A stretch of 64,000 bases of DNA from Microbacterium sp. No. 7 (GCF_001314225.1 NZ_CP012697.1:3658001-3722000); one strand, 5' to 3'; shown: positions 7,998-16,872, numbered from the stretch's first letter. The notes: a model not told the origin generated them from the letters alone. Numbers and translations are program-made.

Positions 7998-9185
7998 CTA
8001 CTGGCCGCCCTGGGTGAGGGTGACCTCGATCGGCTCGTACTCCCCCGAGGTCGAGACGCCCTCGGCCTCGAGCTCCTCGATCGCCTGCGCGATGTAGTCG
8101 TTCGAGTACGCGGATGCCGGGGGCTCGGCCGTGATCAGGTTCAGGCCGTCCTGGTTGACGGCGGCGAGCGCGCCGGCGACCGTCTTGTCCCACGCGGCGG
8201 CGTCGACGAGGCCGAAGTCGTCGCCCGTCCAGATGAGCTTGTTCACCTCGTTGAGCATCCACAGCTGGTGCACGGCGCCCACGGGGAAGGCGAGCTCGGC
8301 GGTCGAGGCGATGTCCCAGACGATCTCCGCCGACTCCTCGACGTTGTCGCGGGCGTACAGCCAGCCCTTGACGACCGCCTTGAGGAAGCGCACGGTGGCG
8401 TCGGCGTAGGCGGGGTCGTCGAGCCGCTCGGTGTCGGCCCAGATGGCGTCCTGCAGCATCGCGCCCTCGGTGTCCTCGTAGAAGATGACGTCGAGGTCGT
8501 CGAGCGTGTAGAGCGCGCCGGTCGCGGGGTTCACGGTCTCCAGCACCTGGGCCAGCTCGTTGTAGGTCATGGCCTGGGCGGCGTCCACGTCGCCGTCGAG
8601 CAGCGCGTTCATCGAGAAGTCCTGCGTCGTGATCGACACCGAGGTGGCGTCGAGGCCCTCGGCCGCCATCGCGGCGAAGATCTCCCACTCGTTGCCGAAG
8701 CCCCACGAGCCGATGCGCTTGCCCTCGAAGTCGGCGACGCTCGTGATGCCCGATCCGGCCCACGAGACCTGCGTCGTGCCCGACTTCTGGTAGACCTGCG
8801 CGACGTTGGTGAGCTCGACGCCGCTCGACTCGATCGTGCCGAGCACCTTGGGCACCCACGCGATCGCGAAGTCGACGTCGCCCGCGGCGAGGGCGTCCTG
8901 CGGCACGATGTCGCCGCCCGAGGGGACGATCTCGACGGAGTCGAAGCCCTCCTCGGCGAAGAAGCCCTTCTCCTGCGCGACGTAGTATCCGGCGAACTGG
9001 GCCTGGGGCAGCCACTGCAGCTGCAGCCGGATGTCGGTGATGGGGGTGAACTCGCCGTCGGCGGGAGCCGACTCCGCGGGCGCCGATGGGGCGGGGGCGT
9101 CGCCGGACGAACAGGCGGCGAGGACGAGGGCGGCCGAGACCCCGGCCGCGGCGACGGCGAGGACGCGTCGTGTGCTGTGTCGCAT
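7998..9185 (-). CDS. ABC importer substrate-binding lipoprotein, NMT1/THI5-like
   Basis: The 395-residue precursor has a signal peptide with lipobox LVLAAC (Cys25), a Ser/Ala/Pro-rich linker, then the NMT1/THI5 fold with LQWLPQAQFAGYYVAQEKGF and GDVDFAIAWVPK. Members of this family bind pyrimidine-like ligands, thiamine precursors, riboflavin or sulfonates. Placed between the permease genes and pyrimidine-catabolic enzymes, it most likely captures a pyrimidine, dihydropyrimidine or hydantoin at the cell surface. It is encoded after both permeases and the ATPase in the same operon, with a 50-base gap that may contain its own strong ribosome-binding site. Confidence 0.87.
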   Translation of the reverse strand: MRHSTRRVLAVAAAGVSAALVLAACSSGDAPAPSAPAESAPADGEFTPITDIRLQLQWLPQAQFAGYYVAQEKGFFAEEGFDSVEIVPSGGDIVPQDALAAGDVDFAIAWVPKVLGTIESSGVELTNVAQVYQKSGTTQVSWAGSGITSVADFEGKRIGSWGFGNEWEIFAAMAAEGLDATSVSITTQDFSMNALLDGDVDAAQAMTYNELAQVLETVNPATGALYTLDDLDVIFYEDTEGAMLQDAIWADTERLDDPAYADATVRFLKAVVKGWLYARDNVEESAEIVWDIASTAELAFPVGAVHQLWMLNEVNKLIWTGDDFGLVDAAAWDKTVAGALAAVNQDGLNLITAEPPASAYSNDYIAQAIEELEAEGVSTSGEYEPIEVTLTQGGQ

Positions 9186-9235
9186 GGGGTGTTCCCTTCT
9201 GGTGCGGGTGCGGTGATGCGGGTGGTGGTGCGGGA

Positions 9236-10003
9236 TCAGGCGGGACGGCCGCGCGCGGTCGCCCGTTCGAGCAGCGCGGTGGTGGCGAAGAAGAGCAGCC
9301 CGACGATGACCGCGCCGCCCACGTAGGCCCACGCGAGCGCCGCGTTGCCCGACTTCGCGTAGCTCGCGATCGCCGTTCCGAGCCCGTCGGCGGGGCCGCC
9401 GAAGTACTCCGCGACGAGGGCCGAGATCACCGCGAGCGAGCTCGCGATGCGCACGCCCGTCACGAGGTACGGCAGCGCCGTCGGCAGTGTGAGCCTGCGG
9501 AAGGTCTGGCCGCCGCCGGCGGCGTAGGCGCGGAAGAGGTCGCGCTGCACGGGCCGGGCCTGGCGCAGCCCGCGCAGCACGTTGACGAAGACCGGCACGA
9601 ACGCCGCGATGCCCGCGACGATCTGGCGGCCGAACTGGCTCGACGCGCCGAACAGGGTGTTCAGCAGCGGGGTGAGCGCGACGATCGGCACGACCGCGAG
9701 CGCCGCGACGAGCGGTGCGGTCATCCCGTCGACGGGGCGCAGCCACGCCGCGAGGCCCGCGAGCACGATGCCCGCGACGGTGCCGGCGACCAGCCCGACG
9801 AGGGCGTTGCCGCCCGTCGTGAGCGCGTCGTCGAAGAGGATGCCGGCGTGCCGCACCATGTTCGTCACGACGTCGGCGGGCGCGGGCACGAGGGCGAGGC
9901 GTCCCGTCGAGACGCCGGAGAGCGCCTGCCAGGCGACGAGGAGCACGACCCCGACGAGGATCGGGGCGGCGAGGCGCAGGACGCGCTCGGCGGCGAGGGT
10001 CAT
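9236..10003 (-). CDS. ABC importer permease (SsuC/ThiX-like), first of pair
   Basis: The 255-residue protein has about six membrane segments and the permease EAA-type loop YAAGGGQTFRRLTLPTALPYLVTG. The ATG at 10003 is 6 bases after GAGGGG, a better spacing than the ATG at 10009. It pairs with the permease at 10802-11686 to form a heterodimeric channel for the NMT1/THI5-like binding protein. Confidence 0.88.
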   Translation of the reverse strand: MTLAAERVLRLAAPILVGVVLLVAWQALSGVSTGRLALVPAPADVVTNMVRHAGILFDDALTTGGNALVGLVAGTVAGIVLAGLAAWLRPVDGMTAPLVAALAVVPIVALTPLLNTLFGASSQFGRQIVAGIAAFVPVFVNVLRGLRQARPVQRDLFRAYAAGGGQTFRRLTLPTALPYLVTGVRIASSLAVISALVAEYFGGPADGLGTAIASYAKSGNAALAWAYVGGAVIVGLLFFATTALLERATARGRPA

Positions 10004-10013
10004 CGGCATCCCC

Positions 10014-10805
10014 TCATCTCTCGTTCGCCCGCTCGACGGGCGCGCCGTGCAGCGCCTCGCGCACGGCCGTGACGTGGGCGAAGAACTCGGGCGACTCGCG
10101 CAGCCCGTCGTCGCGCGCGTCTCCGAACGGCACGTCGAGCACGTCGGTGATGCGGCCGGGCCGCGGCGACATGACGACGACGCGGTCGGAGAGGTAGACG
10201 GCCTCGGGGATGGAGTGGGTCACGAAGACGACGGCGGCGCCCGTCTCGGCCGTGATGCGGGCGAGCTCGGTCTGCATGCGCTCGCGCGTCATCTCGTCGA
10301 GGGCGCCGAACGGCTCGTCCATGAGCAGCAGCCGCGGGCTGGTCGCGAGCGATCGCGCGATCGCGACGCGCTGCTGCATGCCGCCGGAGAGCTCGTCGGG
10401 GTAGCGGACGCCGAAGTCGGCGAGGCCCACGAGCGCGGCGAGTTCCGCGGCACGGGCCGCGCGGGCCGCCTTGGGCATGCCGTGCAGCTCGAGCGGCAGC
10501 ACGATGTTCTCCAGCACCGTGCGCCACGGCAGCAGGCCGGCCTGCTGGAAGGCGATGCCGTAGTCGTGGTCGAGCCGCGCCCGGTGCGCGGTCTTGCCGA
10601 AGACCTCGATGACGCCCGCGGTGGGCTGGTCGAGGTCGGCGACGAGCCGCATGAGCGTCGACTTGCCGCATCCGGACGGGCCGATGAGGGAGACGAACTC
10701 CCCCGCGGCGACGTCGAGGTCGACGCCCGTGAGCGCCTGCACGCGATCGGCGCGCGTGCCGAACACGCGGTCGACGCCCGCGACGTGCACGGCGAGATCG
10801 CTCAT
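10014..10805 (-). CDS. ABC importer ATP-binding protein (SsuB/TauB-like)
   Basis: The 263-residue ATPase shows Walker A GPSGCGKST, the Q-loop in FQQAGLLPW, signature LSGGMQQRVAIARS, Walker B LLLMDEPFGALD and the H-loop in VFVTHSIPEA. It would power the pyrimidine-type importer. Its ATG overlaps the stop of the upstream permease by 4 bases, indicating translational coupling. Confidence 0.93.
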   Translation of the reverse strand: MSDLAVHVAGVDRVFGTRADRVQALTGVDLDVAAGEFVSLIGPSGCGKSTLMRLVADLDQPTAGVIEVFGKTAHRARLDHDYGIAFQQAGLLPWRTVLENIVLPLELHGMPKAARAARAAELAALVGLADFGVRYPDELSGGMQQRVAIARSLATSPRLLLMDEPFGALDEMTRERMQTELARITAETGAAVVFVTHSIPEAVYLSDRVVVMSPRPGRITDVLDVPFGDARDDGLRESPEFFAHVTAVREALHGAPVERANER

Positions 10806-11686
10806 GCCGGTGCCTCCCCTCGGCGATAGCGGCGCAGCCCCGTGCCCAGCAGGGCCACGGAGCCGGCGGCGATGAGCCCCAGCAGCACGGCGCCGAAGAT
10901 GGGCGCCCACGGCAGCGCGGGGTCGGCCGACGCCGACTGCGCCATCTGCAGCAGCATGCGCCCGAGTCCGCCGCGCATGCCGATCGACACCTCCGCGACG
11001 ACGGCGCCCACGACGGCGTTCGCCGCGGCGAGGCGCATCGCGGGCAGCAGGTGCGGCACGGCCGCGGGCAGGCGCAGCAGCCGCAGTGTCTGCCCGTACC
11101 CGGCGGCATAGCTGCGCATGAGATCGAGGTGGATCGCGTCGGGCGACGAGAGCCCGCGCAACGCGCCGACCGCGACGGGGAAGAACGCGAGGTACGACGC
11201 GATCACCGCGACCGACAGCCACTCGGGCCAGGGCACGCCGCTGCGATCGACCTGGCCGCCGATGCGCGCCACGAGCGGGGCGAAGGCGATGAGCGGCACC
11301 GTCTGCGAGACGACGATCCACGGCAGCAGGCCCCACTCCGCGAGGCGCCAGCGCTGCATGAGCAGGGCGAGCGCGAAGCCCACGACGACGCCGATCGCCC
11401 AGCCGAGCGCCGCGATGCCGAGCGTCAGCAGCGCGCCGCCGGCGACCGTGAGCCACAGCGGCGGCGTCTGCCCGCCGCTCGTCGGGTCGAACAGGCGCGC
11501 GATCATGTCCCAGACGTGCGGCATCGCCCGGTCGTGGGTGCGCGGAAGGATGCGCAGCCCGTCGCGCGCGTCGCCGAGCACGACGCCGTCAGCGGGGCCG
11601 AGCCACTTGTACACCTCCCACAGGGCCACCACGGCGATCACGCCCAGCGCGCCCCAGAGCCATGCCGTGCGGGCACGGGGCGTCAT
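10802..11686 (-). CDS. ABC importer permease, second of pair
   Basis: The 294-residue protein has one N-terminal and about five further membrane segments and the coupling loop YAAGYGQTLRLLRLPAAVPHLLPA. Compared with the partner permease it carries an extra N-terminal extracytoplasmic stretch of some 60 residues. ATGA overlaps link it to the LLM oxidoreductase upstream and the ATPase downstream. Confidence 0.88.
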   Translation of the reverse strand: MTPRARTAWLWGALGVIAVVALWEVYKWLGPADGVVLGDARDGLRILPRTHDRAMPHVWDMIARLFDPTSGGQTPPLWLTVAGGALLTLGIAALGWAIGVVVGFALALLMQRWRLAEWGLLPWIVVSQTVPLIAFAPLVARIGGQVDRSGVPWPEWLSVAVIASYLAFFPVAVGALRGLSSPDAIHLDLMRSYAAGYGQTLRLLRLPAAVPHLLPAMRLAAANAVVGAVVAEVSIGMRGGLGRMLLQMAQSASADPALPWAPIFGAVLLGLIAAGSVALLGTGLRRYRRGEAPA

Positions 11687-12699
11687 GACTTCGCCGTGAT
11701 CGCGTCGTGCAGCGCGGGGATGACTCTCTCGCCGTAGACCCGCATCGTCTCCTCTTTGTTGTCGTGCTGCAGGTAGCCCGCGAACTGCGTCACGCCGATC
11801 GCGCGCAGCTGCTCCAGCTTGGCGATGTGGTCGTCGGCCGAGCCGAGCACGCAGAACCGGTCGACGATCTCGTCGGGCACGAAGTCGACGTGGTCGTTGT
11901 GGCTCTTGCCGTGCGAGTTGTAGTCGTATCCCGTGCGCCCCGCGATGTAGTCGGTGAGCGCCTGCGGCACGCCGCCGCCGGTGCCGTACTTGGCGACGAT
12001 GTCGGCGACGTGGTTGCCGACCATGCCGCCGAACCAGCGGCATTGCTCCCGCATGTGCGCGATGTCGTCGCCGATGTACATGGGCGCCGCGACGCAGAAC
12101 GCGATCGCGTCGGGGTCGCGCCCGGCGCGCTCGGCGGCCTCGCGCACGACCCGGATCATCCACGCCGCGATGTCGACGTCGGCCAGCTGCAGGATGAAGC
12201 CGTCGCCGACCTCGCCCGTGAGCTTGAGGGCGAGCGGGCCGTAGGCGGCGACCCAGACGTCGAGCTGCGACCCTCGGCTCCACGGGAACTGCAGCGTCGC
12301 GCCGTTGTGCTCGACGGGACGCGAGTTGCCGAGCTCGCGGATCACGTGGATCGCCTGCCGCAGCTCGCGCAGCGTCGTGGGCGCGCCGTTCGTGACCCGC
12401 ACGGCCGAGTCGCCGCGCCCGATGCCGCAGATGGTGCGGTTGCCGTACATCTCGTTGAGCGTCGCGAACACCGACGCCGTGACCGTCCAGTCGCGCGTCG
12501 CGGGGTTCGTCACGAACGGGCCGACGACGACGCGCTTGGTCGCGTTCAGGATGGCCGAGTGGATGACGTAGGGCTCCTGCCACAGCAGGTGCGAGTCGAA
12601 CGTCCACACGTGGCTGAACCCGTGCGCCTCGGCCAGCTGGGCGAGCTGCACGGTGCGCGCCGAGGGCGGGTTGGTCTGCAGGACGACGCCGAAGTCCAT
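11683..12699 (-). CDS. LLM-class flavin/F420-dependent oxidoreductase
   Basis: The 338-residue luciferase-like TIM-barrel protein opens with MDFGVVLQTNPPSARTVQLA and contains the family pattern VVVGPFVTNPATRDWTVTAS and GIGRGDSAVR. It resembles the group of F420/FMN-dependent LLM proteins repeatedly seen beside dihydropyrimidinases. The gene sits 13 bases after the dihydropyrimidinase and overlaps the permease by 4 bases, so it is a core part of the pathway. Its reaction is not established. Oxidation of a dihydropyrimidine or hydantoin-type substrate is a context-based guess. Confidence 0.8.
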   Translation of the reverse strand: MDFGVVLQTNPPSARTVQLAQLAEAHGFSHVWTFDSHLLWQEPYVIHSAILNATKRVVVGPFVTNPATRDWTVTASVFATLNEMYGNRTICGIGRGDSAVRVTNGAPTTLRELRQAIHVIRELGNSRPVEHNGATLQFPWSRGSQLDVWVAAYGPLALKLTGEVGDGFILQLADVDIAAWMIRVVREAAERAGRDPDAIAFCVAAPMYIGDDIAHMREQCRWFGGMVGNHVADIVAKYGTGGGVPQALTDYIAGRTGYDYNSHGKSHNDHVDFVPDEIVDRFCVLGSADDHIAKLEQLRAIGVTQFAGYLQHDNKEETMRVYGERVIPALHDAITAKS

Positions 12700-12712
12700 C
12701 GCGCTCTCCCCC

Positions 12713-14149
12713 TCAGACCAGGTACTGGCTCAGGCCGCGCCGGACGAACCGGCCGTCGCCCTTGCGTCCGAGATAGGCGCCGGCATCCACGATCACCTTG
12801 CCGCGCGCGATCACGGTGTCGACGTGCCCGTCGATCTCGAAGCCCTCCCACGCGGAGTGGTCCATGTTCATGTGGTGCGTCCCGTCCACCCCGATCGAGG
12901 TGTGCCCGTTCGGGTTGTAGACGACGACGTCGGCGTCGGCGCCCGGCGCGATGACGCCCTTCCGGCCGTACATCCCGAACATCCGCGCGGGGGTCGTGCT
13001 GGTCAGCTCGACCCACCGCTCGAGCGTGATCTCGCCCGTCACGACGCCCTGGTACATGAGGTCCATGCGGTGCTCGACCGAGCCGATGCCGTTCGGGATC
13101 GCGCGGAAGTCGCCGCGCCCCAGCTCCTTCTGGTCCTTCATGCAGAACGGGCAGTGGTCGGTCGACACCATCTGGATGTCGTTGGTGCGCAGCGCCTGCC
13201 ACATGTGCCGCTGGTGCCCCTCCTCGCGCGAGCGCAGCGGCGTCGAGCACACCCACTTCGCGCCCTCGAACGCGCCCCACTGCTCGCTGTGCGCGGCGAG
13301 CTGCTCCTCGAGCGACAGGTACAGGTACTGCGGACAGGTCTCGCCGAACACGTTCCTGCCGTTGTCGCGCGCCCACGCGAGCTGCTCGACCGCCTGCTTC
13401 GCGCTGACGTGCACGACGTAGAGCGGGGCGCCCGTGACGTCGGCGAGCATGATCGCGCGGTGCGTCGCCTCCTCCTCGAGCTGCCACGCGCGGGCGATGC
13501 CGTGGAAGTACGGGTCGGTCTTGCGCTGCTCGTAGAGCTGCTGGGCGAGCACGTCGATCGCGGGGCCGTTCTCGGCGTGCATCATCGTGAGCAGGCCGGT
13601 CTCGGCCGACACCTGCATGGCCTTGAGGATCTGCGCGTCGTCGGAGTAGAAGACGCCCGGGTAGGCCATGAAGAGCTTGAAGCTCGAGATGCCCTCGTCG
13701 ACGAGCCCGCGCATCGCGGCGAGCGCGTCGTCGTCGACCCCGCCGACGATCTGGTGGAAGCCGTAGTCGACGGCGCAGTTGCCCGCGGCCAGCTCGTGCC
13801 AGTGCGCGAGGCCGTCCTGCACGCGCTCGCCCGTGCGCTGCACGGCGAAGTCGACGATCGTCGTCGTGCCGCCCCACGCGGCCGCGCGGGTGCCGGTCTC
13901 GAACGTGTCGCTCGCCTGCGTGCCGCCGAAGGGCAGCTGCATGTGCGTGTGGGCGTCGATGCCTCCCGGCACGACGTACTTGCCCGTCGCGTCGATCACG
14001 GTGTCGACGGATGCCGTGAGATCGGTGCCCAGCAGCTGCGACCCCGGCGCGAGCACCGCGACGATCGTCTCGCCGTCGACGAGCACGTCGGCGGCGCCGC
14101 GGCCGGTCGCCGAGACGACGGTCCCGCCGGTGATGAGTGTGGTGGCCAT
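12713..14149 (-). CDS. Dihydropyrimidinase (D-hydantoinase)
   Basis: The 478-residue amidohydrolase hydrolyses the ring of dihydrouracil, dihydrothymine or hydantoins to N-carbamoyl-beta-amino acids. The binuclear zinc site is complete: His67 and His69 in DAHTHMQ, carboxylated Lys158 in SSFKLFMAYPG, His191 in MMHAENG, His247 in YVVHVSAK and Asp331 in STDHCPF. The ATG at 14149 is 6 bases after AAGGAG and is preferred over the one at 14155. It lies 17 bases downstream of the amidase gene. Confidence 0.94.
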   Translation of the reverse strand: MATTLITGGTVVSATGRGAADVLVDGETIVAVLAPGSQLLGTDLTASVDTVIDATGKYVVPGGIDAHTHMQLPFGGTQASDTFETGTRAAAWGGTTTIVDFAVQRTGERVQDGLAHWHELAAGNCAVDYGFHQIVGGVDDDALAAMRGLVDEGISSFKLFMAYPGVFYSDDAQILKAMQVSAETGLLTMMHAENGPAIDVLAQQLYEQRKTDPYFHGIARAWQLEEEATHRAIMLADVTGAPLYVVHVSAKQAVEQLAWARDNGRNVFGETCPQYLYLSLEEQLAAHSEQWGAFEGAKWVCSTPLRSREEGHQRHMWQALRTNDIQMVSTDHCPFCMKDQKELGRGDFRAIPNGIGSVEHRMDLMYQGVVTGEITLERWVELTSTTPARMFGMYGRKGVIAPGADADVVVYNPNGHTSIGVDGTHHMNMDHSAWEGFEIDGHVDTVIARGKVIVDAGAYLGRKGDGRFVRRGLSQYLV

Positions 14150-14166
14150 GCGCATCTCCTTCCGGC

Positions 14167-15015
14167 TCAGGGCGCGACGATGTCGCCGTAGGTGTCGGGG
14201 CGGCGGTCGCGGTAGAACTGCCAGTCGTCCCGCATCCCCTGCACGAGGGTCATGTCGAGGTCGCGCACGAGGATCTCCTCGTGCTCACCCGAGCCCAGCT
14301 CGCCGACGTAGTTGCCCCGCGGGTCGACGATCTGGCTGCGGCCGTAGAAGTCCACGGCCTCGTCGCCGTACTCGTTGTCCTCGAGCCCCACGCGGTTCGG
14401 GGCGAGCACGAAGTAGCCGTTCGCGACGGCCGCGGCGGGCTGCTCGATCTCCCACAGCCGGTTCGACAGGCCGGGCTTGGTCGCGTTGGGGTTGAAGGCG
14501 AGGTGGGCGCCGTTCAGGCCCAGCGCACGCCACCCCTCGGGGAAGTGCCGGTCGTAGCAGATGACGACGCCCACCTTGCCGACGGCCGTGTCGAAGACCG
14601 GGTAGCCCAGGTTGCCCGGCCGGAAGTAGAACTTCTCCCAGAACTTCTCGACGTGCGGGATGTGGTTCTTGCGGTACATCCCCGCGATCGTGCCGTCGGC
14701 GTCCACGACGACGGCCGTGTTGTAGTAGACGCCCGTCTGCGCCTCCTCGTAGATCGGCAGGATCATGACCAGGTGCAGCTCCTTCGCGAGCGCCGCGAAG
14801 CGCTGCACGATGGGACCGTCGGCCGGCTCGGCGTAGCGGTAGTACTTCTTGTCCTGCGTGATGCCGAAGTACGGCCCGTAGAACAGCTCCTGGAAGCAGA
14901 TGACCTGCGCGCCCTGCGCCGCCGCCTCCCGTGCGAACCCCTCGTGCTTGTCGAGCATCGACTCCTTGTCGCCCGTCCACGTCGTCTGCGTGATCGCCGC
15001 TCTGACCGTCGTCAT
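14167..15015 (-). CDS. N-carbamoyl-beta-alanine amidohydrolase (beta-ureidopropionase, nitrilase type)
   Basis: The 282-residue nitrilase-superfamily enzyme has the Glu43 (CFQELFYG), Lys116 (MYRKNHIP), Cys153 (VICYDRHFPEG) triad. The residues around the triad match beta-ureidopropionase rather than generic nitrilases. It would release beta-alanine, CO2 and NH3 from the dihydropyrimidinase product. It is the first gene of the nine-gene operon. The ATG at 15015 follows GGGAGG; an upstream in-frame ATG at 15066 has no such site. Confidence 0.9.
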   Translation of the reverse strand: MTTVRAAITQTTWTGDKESMLDKHEGFAREAAAQGAQVICFQELFYGPYFGITQDKKYYRYAEPADGPIVQRFAALAKELHLVMILPIYEEAQTGVYYNTAVVVDADGTIAGMYRKNHIPHVEKFWEKFYFRPGNLGYPVFDTAVGKVGVVICYDRHFPEGWRALGLNGAHLAFNPNATKPGLSNRLWEIEQPAAAVANGYFVLAPNRVGLEDNEYGDEAVDFYGRSQIVDPRGNYVGELGSGEHEEILVRDLDMTLVQGMRDDWQFYRDRRPDTYGDIVAP

Positions 15016-15092
15016 CGTTCCTCCCGGAATGTCTCGCCGCTCTCCATCACCCGGGCCGCCGGCCACGCTGCCGCACGTTCCGCCCGTTTTCG

Positions 15093-15117
15093 TTACTGTG
15101 ATGGTTGAACATTACTG
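15093..15117. promoter_or_regulatory. Direct-repeat operator candidate for the MocR/pyrimidine promoter region
   Basis: TTACTG occurs twice (15093-15098 and 15112-15117), 19 bases apart in the same orientation, in the 181-base AT-richer gap between the divergent amidase operon and the MocR gene. MocR regulators commonly bind direct repeats in such divergent gaps. Only the repeats are seen; binding is inferred. Confidence 0.35.
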
Positions 15118-15196
15118 CGCCGTTTCCGAGTGTGTCGATACCGTAAATCCTCGGCATCCGCGCCGGGACGGCCGCCCGAGAACGGAGGGATGCCGC

Positions 15197-16537
15197 ATGC
15201 TCCGCCCCGAGTCTCTTCGGGCGCGCTCGCCGCACGGCATCGCGTCGGAGATCGCGCGGCTCGCCGCCGACGGGACCCTCGCGCCCGGCGAGCGGCTGCC
15301 GACGGTGCGCGCGATCGCGGCGGCGCTCGGCGTCTCGGCGGGGACCGTCTCCGCCGCGTGGCGCGCGCTCGCCGACGCGGGCGTCATCGTCTCGCGCGGC
15401 CGGGCCGGAAGCTTCGTGCGCAGCGATCGCAGCGAGTGGCTGAGCCCGCGCGTGCACGAGCTGGCCGCGCCGGCCGGCCCCGTGCGCCTCGATCTGTCGC
15501 TCGGCACCCCCGACCCCGCCATGCTCCCCTCGCTGCACGCGGCGTTCGCCCGCGTCGCGCCGCGCGCCGACACCGGCCGCTACAACGACGTCCCCGTGCT
15601 GCCCGAGCTGCATGCCCTGCTCGCCGAGACCTGGCCCGTCGCGGGCGTCGAGGCGCTCACGGTCGTCGACGGCGCGCTCGACGGCGTCGCGCGCACGCTC
15701 GAGCAGGTCGTGCGCTTCGGCGACCGCGTCGCCGTCGAGTCCCCCGGCTTCCCGTACTTCTTCGACCTCGTCGACGCGCTCGGCGCCGAGGCCGTGCCGC
15801 TCGAGCTCGACCGCGACGGCGTGACCCCGGCATCCCTCTCCCGCGCCCTCACGCGCGCGCCCGCGGCCGTGCTGCTGCAGCCGCGGGCGCAGAACCCGAC
15901 GGGCGTGTCGATGTCGCCCGATCGCGCCCGCGCGCTCGCCCGCGTGCTGCTCGGATCGTCGGGCGGGCGGCGCGTGACGGTCATCGAGGACGACCATTCG
16001 GCCCTCGTGAGCAGCGCCCCCGACGTCACGCTCGCGCGGCTGCTGCCGGCGCAGGTCGTGCACGTGCGCAGCTTCTCGAAGTCGCACGGCCCCGATCTGC
16101 GCATCGCGGCGCTCGGCGGGCCCGCGCGCATCGTCGAGCGCGTCGTGGCCCGCCGCATGCTCGGGCCCGGCTGGACCTCCCGGCTGCTGCAGACCGTGCT
16201 CGTGGACCTGCTCACCGACGCGTCGTCGGTCGCGCGGGTGCGCAGCGCGCGGCTCATCTACCGCGACCGGCTCGACCGGCTCGCGTCCGCCCTGCGGCGC
16301 CTCGGCGTCGACGTCGGCGAGCCCGACGGCATCAACCTGTGGATGCCGGTGCGCGACGAGCGAGCCGCGATCGTGCGCCTCGCCGCGTCGGGCATCGCGG
16401 TCGCCGCGGGGCGCCCGTTCCTGACGGCCGACGGCGCGCCCGCGCCGCACGTGCGCGTCACGGGCGGGCTCGTGTCGGAGAACACCCGGCTCGTCGCCGA
16501 GGCCCTCGCCGACGCGGCCGCCGCGCCGCCGCTCTAG
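15197..16537 (+). CDS. MocR-type regulator (GntR HTH plus aminotransferase-like domain)
   Basis: The 446-residue protein joins an N-terminal GntR winged helix (residues about 10-75, with GERLPTVRAIAAALGVSAGT) to a class I aminotransferase-like domain with NPTG and the PLP lysine in SFSKSHGPDLR. MocR proteins sense PLP-linked or amino acid-like ligands and usually control the divergent catabolic operon. Here the expected target is the pyrimidine operon; the ligand may be beta-alanine or a related omega-amino acid. GGAGGG precedes the ATG by 7 bases. Upstream in-frame ATGs would run into the amidase gene and are not used. Confidence 0.88.
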   Translation: MLRPESLRARSPHGIASEIARLAADGTLAPGERLPTVRAIAAALGVSAGTVSAAWRALADAGVIVSRGRAGSFVRSDRSEWLSPRVHELAAPAGPVRLDLSLGTPDPAMLPSLHAAFARVAPRADTGRYNDVPVLPELHALLAETWPVAGVEALTVVDGALDGVARTLEQVVRFGDRVAVESPGFPYFFDLVDALGAEAVPLELDRDGVTPASLSRALTRAPAAVLLQPRAQNPTGVSMSPDRARALARVLLGSSGGRRVTVIEDDHSALVSSAPDVTLARLLPAQVVHVRSFSKSHGPDLRIAALGGPARIVERVVARRMLGPGWTSRLLQTVLVDLLTDASSVARVRSARLIYRDRLDRLASALRRLGVDVGEPDGINLWMPVRDERAAIVRLAASGIAVAAGRPFLTADGAPAPHVRVTGGLVSENTRLVAEALADAAAAPPL

Positions 16538-16570
16538 CCGGTGGAGCGCGTCCTCGGCACCGACGCCTCG

Positions 16571-16627
16571 CACCGTGGGAAGGGTCTCGATACGCTCGCG
16601 GCTCCGCCGCGAGCACTCGACCAGCGG
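16571..16627. repeat. Family A half element
   Basis: Only the right half of the two-arm repeat is present: GGGTCTCGATACGCTCGCGG, the GCGGCTCCGCCGC hairpin and the terminal CTCGACCAGCGG. It follows the MocR stop by 34 bases. The gap 16538-17086 contains this half, a full copy, a broken copy, a toxin-gene remnant and a separate hairpin. Confidence 0.7.
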
Positions 16628-16652
16628 GGGTGTGGATGCGCCCGTAAGTTCC

Positions 16653-16757
16653 CGCTGGTTGAGTAGCCGCCGCAGGCGGCGTATCGAAACCCGTCTAACG
16701 CACCGTGGCAAGGGTCTCGATACACTCGCGGCTCCGCCGCGAGCACTCGACCAGCGG
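16653..16757. repeat. Family A palindromic repeat, full copy
   Basis: This 105-bp copy is in the opposite orientation to those at 191 and 423: the GCCGCC-type arm (CGCTGGTTGAGTAGCCGCCG) comes first and the GCTCGCGGC-type arm second. It shows that the element keeps two distinct arms and inserts in either orientation. Confidence 0.8.
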
Positions 16758-16798
16758 GAACGGACGCACCCGCAACCCACACCCGCACCCCCACACCC

Positions 16799-16871
16799 CG
16801 CTGGTTGAGTAGCCGCCGGAGGCGGCGTATCGAAACCCATGTAACGGACCGCGGCAAGGGTCCCGATACAC
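16799..16871. repeat. Family A repeat, right end broken
   Basis: The copy starts CGCTGGTTGAGTAGCCGCCG, passes the central TGTAACGGACCG block and then decays at GGGTCCCGATACACCCGCAC instead of entering the second hairpin. The break point abuts the remnant of a vapC-like gene. Confidence 0.65.
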
Positions 16872-16872
16872 C

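Noticed and set aside
7998..11686. Thiamine-precursor or sulfonate importer
   Set aside because: The protein families allow it, but no thiamine gene, TPP riboswitch or sulfonate monooxygenase is near, while the same operon encodes pyrimidine catabolism.
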